Below the pieces are notes generated by a model, which made no database searches, was not told where the DNA came from, and saw only the letters and a program-made list of their open reading frames with translations. 64,000 nt of DNA from Rubrivivax albus. Its GTDB lineage: Bacteria; Pseudomonadota; Gammaproteobacteria; Burkholderiales; Burkholderiaceae_C. The position numbers were made by a program, and so were the translations under genes. Below are positions 18,032 through 28,446 of this stretch, in pieces. The DNA is taken from the NCBI RefSeq assembly GCF_004016515.1, contig NZ_SACT01000007.1:223224-287223 (forward strand). The letters run 5' to 3'. Positions within the stretch are counted from its first letter, which is position 1, and each line of letters opens with the position of its first letter.

Positions 18032-18142
18032 GGTGTTCTCCCTGGGTTGAGTCGGTGCGAGGCGAGGCGTGGGCCTCTGCGCACCGCGGCCATTGTCTGC
18101 GTCACCGCGCAGGGCGGCCAAGCGCAGGCCCGGGGCCGCGTG

Positions 18143-20847
<2,705 letters not shown>

Positions 20848-20851
<4 letters not shown>

Positions 20852-21411
20852 CGCAGCGTCATCGACAGGAACAGCCGCGCCTTGGCCCAGTCGCGCTGCA
20901 CGGTGCGTTCGGTCAGGCCCAGGTTGGCCGCGATCTCGGCTTCCGACAGGCCGCCGAAGTAGCGCAGCTCCACCACCTGGGCCAGCCGCGGCTCGGCCGC
21001 GGCCAGGGCATCCAGCGCCTCGTGCACGCGCAGGACCTCGTCGTCGTGGGCCATCAGCTGGTCGCCCAGCTGCTCGGACTGCGCCGTGTCCAGCACCAGG
21101 TGCTCGGCGCCGGCGCCGCGGCGTTCGGCCAGGCGGGCGCGCACGGTGTCCACCACGATGGTGCGCATGGCCTTGGCCGCGTAGGCCAGGAAGTGCCCCC
21201 GGTCCGGGAACACGGCGTCCCCCTGGGCCTGGATGCGCAGGTAGCTCTCGTGCACCAGGGCGGTGGTGTCGAGCAGGGTGAGTTCTCCGGACTGGCGCAG
21301 ACGGCTGCGCGCCAGCTGCTTGAGTTCGGCATACAGCAGGGCGAAGGCGCGGTCGGCCGCGCTGGCATCGCCGGCGCCGGCGGCATGGAGCAAGGTCGTG
21401 ATGTCGGACAT
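20848..21411 (-). CDS. ECF-type sigma factor coupled to the Ser/Thr kinase
   Basis: 187 residues with a sigma-70 region 2-like segment (ALLYAELKQLARSRL... HESYLRI... RGHFLAYAAKAMRTIVVD) and a clear region 4 helix-turn-helix (LAQVVELRYFGGLSEAEIAANLGLTERTVQRDWAKARLFL). It belongs to the sub-type of ECF-like sigma factors encoded next to Hanks kinases, where phosphorylation replaces an anti-sigma factor. No anti-sigma gene is seen. Translation of the kinase is coupled to it. Confidence 0.88.
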
Positions 21412-21603
21412 CGGCGTCGTTTGGCGTCGGTGCGCACTGTAGCGGCACAGTGGATGTCGGGTTTCACCACGGCATTGCGTTGTACCCAGAGAGGGACGTC
21501 TGGCTGCGCATCAGGGAGGGTTGAAAGATCCGCACGCTGCCGGGCGGCCCCTCACCCTTGCTGCCTGCCTGTCCGATCGCCAACACCCACCCGCATCGCA
21601 CGC

Positions 21604-22116
21604 ATGTCGATCTCCAGCACCGCCGTCGTCTCCGGCCAGACCGGCTCCGTGGCGCCACCCGTGGCCCAGAACGCCTCCAACGACGCGGCCGCACGGGTGC
21701 CGCCACCGGGGCCGATCGCGCTGCTGTCGTCGTGGTCGGCGCTGGACGGCTGGCGCGAGCCCCGTGCTGGCCGCTGCCGGCGGCTGGGCCGGTCGACCCG
21801 TCTGCTGCGGGTGGCGGTGACGCCGGCCACGGTCCCGGGTCACCCGCTGGAAGCGCCCGTGCTGGCCAGGCTGGTGGCCGCCTGTGCACACCGCCTGCGC
21901 GCGTCGGTGCGTGCCACCGACCACGTGGCACGCATCGGCGAGCATGGCATGGCGGTGCTGCTCGACGACGCCGGCGCGCAGGCGGCCGCCGACCGCCTGG
22001 TGCGCGTCTGCCAGGGGCCCTACCGGATCGACGACCAGCGCCTTGTCCTGCGTGTGCTGGTGGACCTGGAGCAGACGCAGGCCGCAGGGCCGAAGCCACC
22101 GGCCGTGCAGGCGTGA
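21604..22116 (+). CDS. Small protein with a degenerate GGDEF-like domain
   Basis: 170 residues. Residues ~100-160 follow the GGDEF fold (LVAACAHRLRASVRATDHVARIG... AVLLDDAGAQAAADRLVRVC) but the active-site motif reads RIGEHGM instead of RIGGDEF, so it cannot be a normal diguanylate cyclase. The N-terminal part is low-complexity. No convincing ribosome-binding site precedes the ATG. It could be a c-di-GMP or nucleotide-binding relic, a partner of other cyclases, or a decaying gene. Confidence 0.55.
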   Translation: MSISSTAVVSGQTGSVAPPVAQNASNDAAARVPPPGPIALLSSWSALDGWREPRAGRCRRLGRSTRLLRVAVTPATVPGHPLEAPVLARLVAACAHRLRASVRATDHVARIGEHGMAVLLDDAGAQAAADRLVRVCQGPYRIDDQRLVLRVLVDLEQTQAAGPKPPAVQA

Positions 22117-22184
22117 CGGTGGTGCTTGACCCGAAGGCGCCGCCCGGCCCGCACGCCTGAATCCACTCTTGCGCGCGAGGCGCG

Positions 22185-23267
22185 CTACATCAGCGAGACG
22201 CTCTTGATCTGGGCAAAGAGAACCTGGCCCGGATGGAGCTGCAGCGCCTCGGCGCTGCGCCGCGTCACGCGGGCCAGCAGCGGTGCGGCGGACGTGTCTG
22301 CGGCCGATTGGCCACAGACCAGTCGCACCGTCGCGGTCTGGCCCTGGGCATGTACATCGGTCACGACTCCGGGCAGCACGTTGAGGATGCTCGTGCGTGC
22401 CGGTCGTTCGACGACCAGGCTCACGTCGCGTGCCGGCACGCGCACGCGGACCGGCGCACCGATCTCGCGCGCCACGCGGCCCAGCCACAGCGTGCCCCCG
22501 GCAAACCGCACCTGGCTCAGGCCGTAGGCCTCGTCGTGCGCGGCCACGGTGGCGTCGATGACGACACCGGCTTCGTCCGGCCCGGCCCAGGCCAGGTCGG
22601 GCCGGGCCAGCAGCGCGTGCAGCGGCCCGGCGGCGCGCACGCGGCCGGCGTCCAGCAGCAACAGGTGGTCGGCCAGGCGGGCCACCTCGTCGATGGCGTG
22701 GGTGACGTACACCACAGGCAGCGCCAGCGTGCGCGACAGCCGCTCCAGGTAGGGCAGGATCTCGGCCTTGCGCGGGGCGTCCAGTGCCGCGAGCGGTTCG
22801 TCCATCAGCAGCAGCTGCGGCCCGGTGGCCAGCGCGCGCGCAATGGCCACGCGCTGGCGCTCGCCGCCGGACAGCGTGGCCGGACGGCGGGCCATCAGCG
22901 CGCCGATGCCCAGCAGGTCCACCAGCGCCGGCAGGTCCACGCGCGCACCGTCGGCGCCGGCGCGGCGGCGGCCGTAGGCCAGGTTGGCGGCCACGTCCAG
23001 GTGGGGGAACAGGGCCGACTCCTGGATCACGTAGCCCAGCGAGCGCTGGTGCGGCGGCACGAAGCGGCCGGCGGCATCGTCCTGCCAGACCTCATCGCCC
23101 AGCGCGACCCGCCCCGCGGCCCGCTCCAGCCCCGCCAGCGCACGCAGCAGCGTCGTCTTGCCGCAGCCGCTGGGGCCGAACAGCGCCGTCACGCCTTGCA
23201 TCGGCAATGGCAGCGCGACGTCGAGCGTGAAGTCGCGGCGCGCCAGGCGCAGGCTGAGGTCGATCAT
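22185..23267 (-). CDS. modC: Molybdate ABC transporter ATPase
   Basis: A 360-residue cytoplasmic ATPase of the molybdate importer. Walker A GPSGCGKT starts near residue 31, the signature LSGGERQRVAIARAL is mid-protein, and Walker B LLLMDEPLAALD follows. The C-terminal ~75 residues form a TOBE/Mop-like molybdate-binding domain (TSILNVLPGVVTDV... LFAQIKSVSLM). The start overlaps the modB stop (ATGA). The operon order is modA-modB-modC. Confidence 0.93.
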   Translation of the reverse strand: MIDLSLRLARRDFTLDVALPLPMQGVTALFGPSGCGKTTLLRALAGLERAAGRVALGDEVWQDDAAGRFVPPHQRSLGYVIQESALFPHLDVAANLAYGRRRAGADGARVDLPALVDLLGIGALMARRPATLSGGERQRVAIARALATGPQLLLMDEPLAALDAPRKAEILPYLERLSRTLALPVVYVTHAIDEVARLADHLLLLDAGRVRAAGPLHALLARPDLAWAGPDEAGVVIDATVAAHDEAYGLSQVRFAGGTLWLGRVAREIGAPVRVRVPARDVSLVVERPARTSILNVLPGVVTDVHAQGQTATVRLVCGQSAADTSAAPLLARVTRRSAEALQLHPGQVLFAQIKSVSLM

Positions 23268-23926
23268 GTGCCGGCGAGCGCGCGCGCCGCGCGCCGGTTG
23301 CCCAGGTACAGCGCCATCAGCACAACCAGCGCGAAGGCCACCATGCCGGCGGCCAGGCGGTGGGCGTCGGCGAACTCCAGTGCCTCCACGTGCTCGAACA
23401 CCGCCACCGACAGTACGCGCGTCTCGCCCGGGATGTTGCCGCCGATCATCAGCACCACGCCGAACTCGCCCACGGTGTGCGCGAAGCCCAGCACGCTGGC
23501 CGTCAGCAGGCCCGGGCGCGCCAGCGGCAGCACCACACTGAAGAAGCGGTCCAGCGGCCCGGCGCGCAGCGTAGCGGCGGCCTCCATCAGCCGTGCCGGG
23601 ATGGCCTCGAAGGCCTGCTGCAGCGGCTGCACGACGAAGGGCAGCGAATACAGCACCGACGCCACCACCAGCCCGCCAAAGGTGAACGGCAGCCGCGCAA
23701 AGCCCAGCGGCCCCTGCGGCCCCATCAGCAGCAGCAGGTAGAAGCCCAGCACCGACGGCGGCAGCACCAGCGGCAGCGCCACCAGCGACGCCACCAGCGG
23801 CTTGAAGCGCGAGCGCGTGCGCGCCAGCCACCAGGCCAGCGGGGTGCCGACGATCAGCAGCAGCAGCGTGCTCAGGCCTGCGAGCATCGCGGTCAGGCGG
23901 ACGGCGCTCCAGTCGGCCGGGGTCAT
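23264..23926 (-). CDS. modB: Molybdate ABC transporter permease
   Basis: 220 residues with five or six membrane helices and the ABC permease EAA-like loop (EAAATLRAGPLDRFFSVVLPLARPGLLTASVLGFAHTVGEFGVVLMIGGNIPGETR), typical of ModB. It partners the ModC ATPase, whose start codon overlaps this stop. Confidence 0.92.
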   Translation of the reverse strand: MTPADWSAVRLTAMLAGLSTLLLLIVGTPLAWWLARTRSRFKPLVASLVALPLVLPPSVLGFYLLLLMGPQGPLGFARLPFTFGGLVVASVLYSLPFVVQPLQQAFEAIPARLMEAAATLRAGPLDRFFSVVLPLARPGLLTASVLGFAHTVGEFGVVLMIGGNIPGETRVLSVAVFEHVEALEFADAHRLAAGMVAFALVVLMALYLGNRRAARALAGT

Positions 23927-23959
23927 GCGCGTGGGCAGAGCCGGTGGGGCATCGGAGGC

Positions 23960-24721
23960 TCAATCGGCCAACGCGTAGCCGTAGCCGGCGATCAACGCCC
24001 GCGCGTCGGCGTCACGCAGGAACTGCAGCAGCGCATGGGCCGCCGGGTTGGCCTGGCCGCGGCGCAGCAGCACCACGTCCTGGCGGATCTCGGGGTAGTA
24101 CGCCTGCGGCACGCGCCACAGCGAGCCCGACGCCGGCTGCCCCGGCGCCTGAACCTGGGACAACGCCACGAAGCCGAGCTCGGCATTGCCGGTGGCCACG
24201 AACTGGAAGGCCTGGCCGATGCTGTCGCCGGTGACGAGCTTCGGCGCAACCTGCGCGACGAGGCCGCGCTTGTGCAGCACTGCCATCGCCGCGGCGCCGT
24301 AGGGCGCCAGCTTGGGGTTGGCAATGGCCAGGCGCTGCCAGCCCGTGCCCGACAGCACGCGGCCGTCGGCGTCCACGCGGCCCGGGTCGGGGCTCCACAG
24401 GACCAGCTGACCGATGGCGTAGGTGAAGCGGTGGGCGGCCTGGGCATGACCTTCGGCCACCAGGCGCTCGGGCGTCTTGGCATCGGCCGCCAGCAGCAGC
24501 TCGAACGGTGCACCGGCCACGATCTGGCTGTACAGCCGGCCGGTGGAGCCCACCGACAGCGCCACCGTGTGCCCGGTCGCGGCGGTGAAGCGCTCGACGA
24601 TCTGCGCCATCGGCCGCGCGAAGTTGGCGGCCACGGCCACGCGCACGTCGGCTGCCCGTGCCGAGACAGCCGCCACCAGCAGCAGACAGGACATGACGAG
24701 CAGGGCACGGCGCGACGGCAT
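23960..24721 (-). CDS. modA: Periplasmic molybdate-binding protein
   Basis: 253 residues with a signal peptide (MPSRRALLVMSCLLLVAAVSARAA). The mature N-terminus (VRVAVAANFARPMAQIVERF) and the segments VGSTGRLYSQIVAGAPFELLLAAD and GFVALSQV match ModA. It binds molybdate or tungstate for ModBC. First gene of modABC. A short inverted repeat GCTA-N6-TAGC lies just upstream, too weak to call an operator. Confidence 0.9.
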   Translation of the reverse strand: MPSRRALLVMSCLLLVAAVSARAADVRVAVAANFARPMAQIVERFTAATGHTVALSVGSTGRLYSQIVAGAPFELLLAADAKTPERLVAEGHAQAAHRFTYAIGQLVLWSPDPGRVDADGRVLSGTGWQRLAIANPKLAPYGAAAMAVLHKRGLVAQVAPKLVTGDSIGQAFQFVATGNAELGFVALSQVQAPGQPASGSLWRVPQAYYPEIRQDVVLLRRGQANPAAHALLQFLRDADARALIAGYGYALAD

Positions 24722-24739
24722 GGCCGGGATGCTAATGGT

Positions 24740-25123
24740 CTAGCGTCGACCCGGACGCCAGTGCCGCAGCGGCTTGGGCGCATGGGCGCTGATGGCGGAC
24801 ACCACCAGCAGCGTCCAGAACAGCCCCGGCGCCGCTGCCGGCCAGGCCAGCATCGACGCCACCGCCACCAGCTTGGCGAGCACCACCGCGCCGGCCAGTT
24901 CGGTCGGCGAGATCCGGCGGTCCACCAGTTCGCTGGCGAACAGCCCCAGTCCGCTGAGCAGGGTCAGCCAACCACCCCCGGCGCCCACGGGCGCACCGAG
25001 CAGCGCCGCGCCAAGCCAGACCACGCCCGCCAGGTGGGCGGTGCGCAGCACGATGCCGACCCAGCGACGCCATTCCGCCGGCTTCGGGGGCCTGGGCGGC
25101 CTCGAGATGGGCGCCGACGTCAC
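24740..25123 (-). CDS. Small integral membrane protein, function unknown
   Basis: 127 residues with four predicted membrane helices (around GIVLRTAHLAGVVWLGAALL, GGWLTLLSGLGLFASEL, LAGAVVLAKLVAVASML and PGLFWTLLVVSAISAH). The start is a GTG overlapping the stop of the DUF2145 gene (GTGA), so it is the third gene of a small operon. Family not recognised with confidence. Confidence 0.7.
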   Translation of the reverse strand: MTSAPISRPPRPPKPAEWRRWVGIVLRTAHLAGVVWLGAALLGAPVGAGGGWLTLLSGLGLFASELVDRRISPTELAGAVVLAKLVAVASMLAWPAAAPGLFWTLLVVSAISAHAPKPLRHWRPGRR

Positions 25124-26064
25124 AGCGCGCGCACCTCGTCACCCGGCTCCGGCACGCAGTCCTCCGGCAGCGGCGTGCCGTCGCGCCGCATCACCACGCG
25201 ATCCTCGGCGAAACACAAGGTCACGCGCCGAGCGCCGGGCCAGCGCGCCAGCGCGAAGGCCTCCAGCGAACGCGGCAAGCTGAGCTCGAAGACCAGCGAG
25301 TACCGGTCTTCTTCCGGCCGGTCGTCCAGCCGCACCCAGGGCACGAAGCCGGCGGCGAACATCACCGCGTGCGAACCGGCGTCCACGGACGCGGGCACGT
25401 AGCCCGCCTCTCGCAGCCAGTCCTGGGCGCGGGCGCGCAGGTCCTCGCCGTCGGGCAGATGGCCTTCGGCGGTGGCCATCAGCTCGGCCAGCCACTGGTT
25501 GCAGTTCTGGTACTGCAGGCTCCAGGCGTGGGCGTTGGCGCTGTAGCGGGCGGCCAGCAGGCGCAGGGCGCGCGGGCGGTCCAGCGCGGCAGCCCCCAGC
25601 CGGCGCGCGGCGTCGGGCGGCGGCAGCAGCAGCGAGATGAAGCCGCGGTCGGGCGCGTGCAGGCCGGCCACGAAGCCGGCCAAGCCCTGGTCGTAGAGGC
25701 GCGGCTGGGCGGCGTCGCAGTCGTAGTAGAGCTGGCGCACGGCCCAGCGCGAGCCGGCGCCATCGGCCAGCGCCAGCCCGGCATGCGAGTAGCGCACGCC
25801 GAAACGCGACAGGTCCAGCCCGGAGCGCGCCACCAGCGCGACGCCATGGGCCTGGGTGTCCAGCACCTGGCGCACGACGGCGGCGAAGCGCAGCAGCCGG
25901 TCGTGCTGGGCCGCGCTCAGCGGGGGGGTCTGACCACAGACCCCTGCGATCAGCGAACCTGCGGTCGCCGGTCCTGTCGCCAGCACCAGGGCGAGCATCA
26001 GGGCGAGCACCATGGCGGGCGCCAAGGCGAACGACAGCCCGACGACGCCGCGCCGGCGGGCCAT
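25120..26064 (-). CDS. DUF2145-family exported protein
   Basis: 314 residues with an N-terminal hydrophobic signal segment (~12-36). The body matches the DUF2145 type: RYSHAGLALADG, QLYYDCD, GFISLLLP and LQYQNCNQWLAELMA. The His and Cys pattern (SHAG... NCNQW) recalls NlpC/P60-like or LRAT-like cysteine hydrolases, but that is only a resemblance. It is co-transcribed with the Ser-rich exported protein upstream (4 bp apart) and the membrane protein downstream. Confidence 0.75.
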   Translation of the reverse strand: MARRRGVVGLSFALAPAMVLALMLALVLATGPATAGSLIAGVCGQTPPLSAAQHDRLLRFAAVVRQVLDTQAHGVALVARSGLDLSRFGVRYSHAGLALADGAGSRWAVRQLYYDCDAAQPRLYDQGLAGFVAGLHAPDRGFISLLLPPPDAARRLGAAALDRPRALRLLAARYSANAHAWSLQYQNCNQWLAELMATAEGHLPDGEDLRARAQDWLREAGYVPASVDAGSHAVMFAAGFVPWVRLDDRPEEDRYSLVFELSLPRSLEAFALARWPGARRVTLCFAEDRVVMRRDGTPLPEDCVPEPGDEVRAL

Positions 26065-26068
26065 CGGG

Positions 26069-26521
26069 TCAGAGCGTGACGCGGCGCAGGTCGAGGTCGT
26101 GCCGCCAGTCGTCGGCCAGGGCGACGAAGAACGGCTCGGCCACGTCGGCAGCGTCCGTCACGCGGGCGAACGCCAGGCCATAAGGCCGGTCCTGGACGGC
26201 CACGCGCTCGCCGGGCGCCAGCGTGACGGCGGCCACCGGCAGCGTCAGCGTGAAGCGGCGGTCGACATCGGCCACCGCCTGCAGCTGCACCGCCTGCCGC
26301 CCATCGGGCAGCGGCGCCACGGCCAGCACACGGTACTCGCCCGCGGCGGCCGTCTGCTTGCCGGAACTGGCGTCGCTGGAGCCGCCGATCGAATCCGACA
26401 GGCTGCCCACCGACGCCGACCCGGCGCTGGACGCGGACGACGCGAAGCTCTCGGCCGCAGCCGGCAGCGCCACACCGGCCGCGACGAGCGCGGCCACGAC
26501 GAGGGGAAGACGGGTGTTCAT
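26069..26521 (-). CDS. Ser-rich exported protein of unknown function
   Basis: 150 residues. A signal peptide (~1-23) is followed by a serine/alanine/glycine-rich linker (SFASSASSAGSASVGSLSDS) and a beta-rich domain (YRVLAVAPLPDGRQAVQLQAV). First gene of the three-gene operon with the DUF2145 and membrane proteins. Likely periplasmic or cell-surface. Family not recognised. Confidence 0.7.
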   Translation of the reverse strand: MNTRLPLVVAALVAAGVALPAAAESFASSASSAGSASVGSLSDSIGGSSDASSGKQTAAAGEYRVLAVAPLPDGRQAVQLQAVADVDRRFTLTLPVAAVTLAPGERVAVQDRPYGLAFARVTDAADVAEPFFVALADDWRHDLDLRRVTL

Positions 26522-26534
26522 GGTGTGCAGGATA

Positions 26535-26834
26535 TCAGCCGCCGCCGCGCTGGATCGTGAGGTCGAAGCGTTTCATGAAGGCCTGCCGGTCGGCACTGTC
26601 CACACCGTCGAAGCGGTAGTGCACGGCCAGGCGTGGCAGGCGGATGAGCGCGATCTGGCGGGGCGGCATCACGGTCCAGGCCAGCTGAAGCCTGCCACTG
26701 CCGATGGCGATCTCGGCCCGGCCGTCGCCCACCGTCAGCCCATGGCCCTGCGCGGCGCGCGGCAGCAGCTGCAGCCAGTCGGCCTCGGTGATGCCCTGCT
26801 CGCGGTGGAACTCGGCGTCGTAGTGCGCCTGCAC
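26535..26834 (-). CDS. Unknown small protein, last gene of the AOR operon
   Basis: 99 residues, GTG start three bases after the stop of the MoaD-like gene, preceded by GGCGG. Residues include a conserved-looking core (AWTVMPPRQIALIRLPRLAVHYRFDG) ending FDLTIQRGGG. The terminal Gly run is curious next to a Gly-Gly sulfur carrier but may be chance. Its place at the end of the tungsten enzyme operon suggests a role in enzyme maturation or in electron transfer partner binding. Not recognised. Confidence 0.65.
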   Translation of the reverse strand: MQAHYDAEFHREQGITEADWLQLLPRAAQGHGLTVGDGRAEIAIGSGRLQLAWTVMPPRQIALIRLPRLAVHYRFDGVDSADRQAFMKRFDLTIQRGGG

Positions 26835-26837
26835 GGA

Positions 26838-27092
26838 TCAGCCGCCAGCGATCGGAGGCCAGATCGCGAGCACGTCACCGTCCACCAAGGTGCGCGTCGC
26901 ACGCTCCTCCGGAGGGACATAGACGCCATTGACCAGCACCAGGTGCACCAGCTTCATCGGCAGGTTGAAGGGTTCGATGATCTGCGCGATGGACGCCCCC
27001 GGCGCCACCTCCAGCGCCATCTGGTTGCCCTGCCGGCGGTCGGCCGGCAGGTGCTCGCCCAGGCTGGCGTAGAGCTTGAACGTGATCTGCAT
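26838..27092 (-). CDS. MoaD/ThiS-family sulfur carrier of the AOR operon
   Basis: 84 residues with the beta-grasp ubiquitin-like pattern (ITFKLYASLGEHLP... DVLAIWPPIAGG) and a free C-terminal Gly-Gly, the site of thiocarboxylation. It probably supplies sulfur for the dithiolene of the tungsten bis-pyranopterin cofactor. A dedicated MoaD-like protein in AOR operons is a known arrangement. ATG 27092 is chosen; the longer ORF is a shadow of the FAD subunit. Confidence 0.85.
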   Translation of the reverse strand: MQITFKLYASLGEHLPADRRQGNQMALEVAPGASIAQIIEPFNLPMKLVHLVLVNGVYVPPEERATRTLVDGDVLAIWPPIAGG

Positions 27093-27112
27093 GGGCACGA
27101 GTGTGGCCGCGC

Positions 27113-28384
27113 TCAGGCAGCCTTGACGTGGGCGTGGCTTCCCTGCGCCTGCGCGCGGTCCAGGTAGGCCTCCATCAGCAGCGTCGGATCGGCCATCAGC
27201 CTGGCCTTCCACGGCCCCAGGCGCACGGCGCCTTCCACCAGCCCGCGCATCACGCCCACGTGCTCGGTCCAGCCGATGGCGTTGCAGCCCACCAGCGTGT
27301 CGTCGCCGAACTTCAGGCTCAGATGACGCCAGCCGTCGTGATCGGTGAGTTCGACACTGTCGCCGCCCGGCTCGCCTTCCCAGTTGCCGAAGCTCGCGCT
27401 GATGAGGCCCAGCGTGTCGAGCACGTTGATCTGCGTGACACCGCGCAGTTCCGCCTTCTGCCCCACCATGTTCAGCGCCGCCACGCGCGCCTGGTCGGCG
27501 GCATTGGGCTGGATGGCGCTGACGATGGCCTTGCCGCTGACCTTGTCCCAGGCCTCGGCACAGTCGCCGGCGGCATAGACATCGCAGGCGCTGGTCTGCA
27601 GGTGCTCGTCGGTCAGCACGCCCTGCAGGCACTTGACGCCACTGTCCTGCAGGAAACCGATGTTGGGCTTGACGCCCGTGGCGCTGATGACGAGGTCGGC
27701 CTCGATCACCTCGCCGGTGGACAGCTTCACCTTCATCACCGGCGTGGCATCGCGGCCGATCTCCACCACCTTGGCGCCGGTGTGCACGGACACGCCCTTC
27801 TTCTCGCACCAGGCCTTGATCATGCCGCCGGCCACCGGGCCCATCATGCGCGGCACCATGCGATCACCCATCTCGACGACGCTGAGCTTCACGCCGCGGT
27901 TGGCCAGCGCCTCCATGATGATGCAGCCGATGAAGCCGGCGCCCATCTGCAGCACGCGGGCGCCCGGCTTGGCCAGGGCGGCAATGGCGCGCGCGTCGGC
28001 CAGCGTCCAGCAGGCGTGCACGCCGGGCCCGGCGATGCCGGGGATCGGCGGCGTGGCCGGGCTGGAACCGGTGGCAATCAGCAGGCGGTCGTAGGCGTGC
28101 GTGCTGCCGTCGTCCATGTTCACCGTCTTGGCGGCCGTGTCCAGCTTCACCGCGCGGTTGCGCTTGAGCTCGATGCGCAGGCGGGCGTAGTGGTCCCCGG
28201 CATGGCGCAGGTGCGTGCCGCCTTCGGCGATGTTGCCGATCAGCAGGTAGGGGATCGCCATGCGCGAATAAGGCGCCTCCGGCTCGTCGCCGACCAGATA
28301 GATCTCGTCGTTCGGCGCGTGCTTGCGGATGGTCTCGGCAGCGATGACGCCGGCCGGGCCGGCGCCGAGGATGATGTGTCTCAT
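27113..28384 (-). CDS. aorC: FAD/NAD(H) oxidoreductase subunit of tungsten aldehyde oxidoreductase
   Basis: 423 residues, pyridine nucleotide-disulfide oxidoreductase fold. FAD site GAGPAG at 7-12, NAD site VLQMGAGFIG mid-protein, and the second FAD motif CDVYAAGDCAEA. In the Aromatoleum-type AorABC enzyme this subunit passes electrons from the tungsten and Fe-S subunits to NAD+ (and the reverse allows acid reduction). It lacks a redox-active Cys pair. A terminator-like hairpin separates it from aorB. Confidence 0.88.
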   Translation of the reverse strand: MRHIILGAGPAGVIAAETIRKHAPNDEIYLVGDEPEAPYSRMAIPYLLIGNIAEGGTHLRHAGDHYARLRIELKRNRAVKLDTAAKTVNMDDGSTHAYDRLLIATGSSPATPPIPGIAGPGVHACWTLADARAIAALAKPGARVLQMGAGFIGCIIMEALANRGVKLSVVEMGDRMVPRMMGPVAGGMIKAWCEKKGVSVHTGAKVVEIGRDATPVMKVKLSTGEVIEADLVISATGVKPNIGFLQDSGVKCLQGVLTDEHLQTSACDVYAAGDCAEAWDKVSGKAIVSAIQPNAADQARVAALNMVGQKAELRGVTQINVLDTLGLISASFGNWEGEPGGDSVELTDHDGWRHLSLKFGDDTLVGCNAIGWTEHVGVMRGLVEGAVRLGPWKARLMADPTLLMEAYLDRAQAQGSHAHVKAA

Positions 28385-28403
28385 GCGGTCCTCTTCAAAG
28401 AAA

Positions 28404-28427
28404 AAGGGCGGTCCTCGAACCGCCCTT
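28404..28427 (-). terminator. Hairpin with T-run between aorB and aorC (attenuator?)
   Basis: Arms AAGGGCGGT and ACCGCCCTT pair around a 6-base loop. On the minus strand the stem is followed by TTTCTTTG, and it lies in the 62-bp gap between two genes that must be made together. It may partially end transcription and so lower aorC relative to aorAB. Confidence 0.6.
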
Positions 28428-28446
28428 CAGGCTCGGGCCAGGGCGG

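Noticed and set aside
24722..24739. Fourth copy of the Mo/W operator upstream of modA
   Set aside because: Only GCTA-N6-TAGC is present; it lacks the TGCA part of the motif and could occur by chance.
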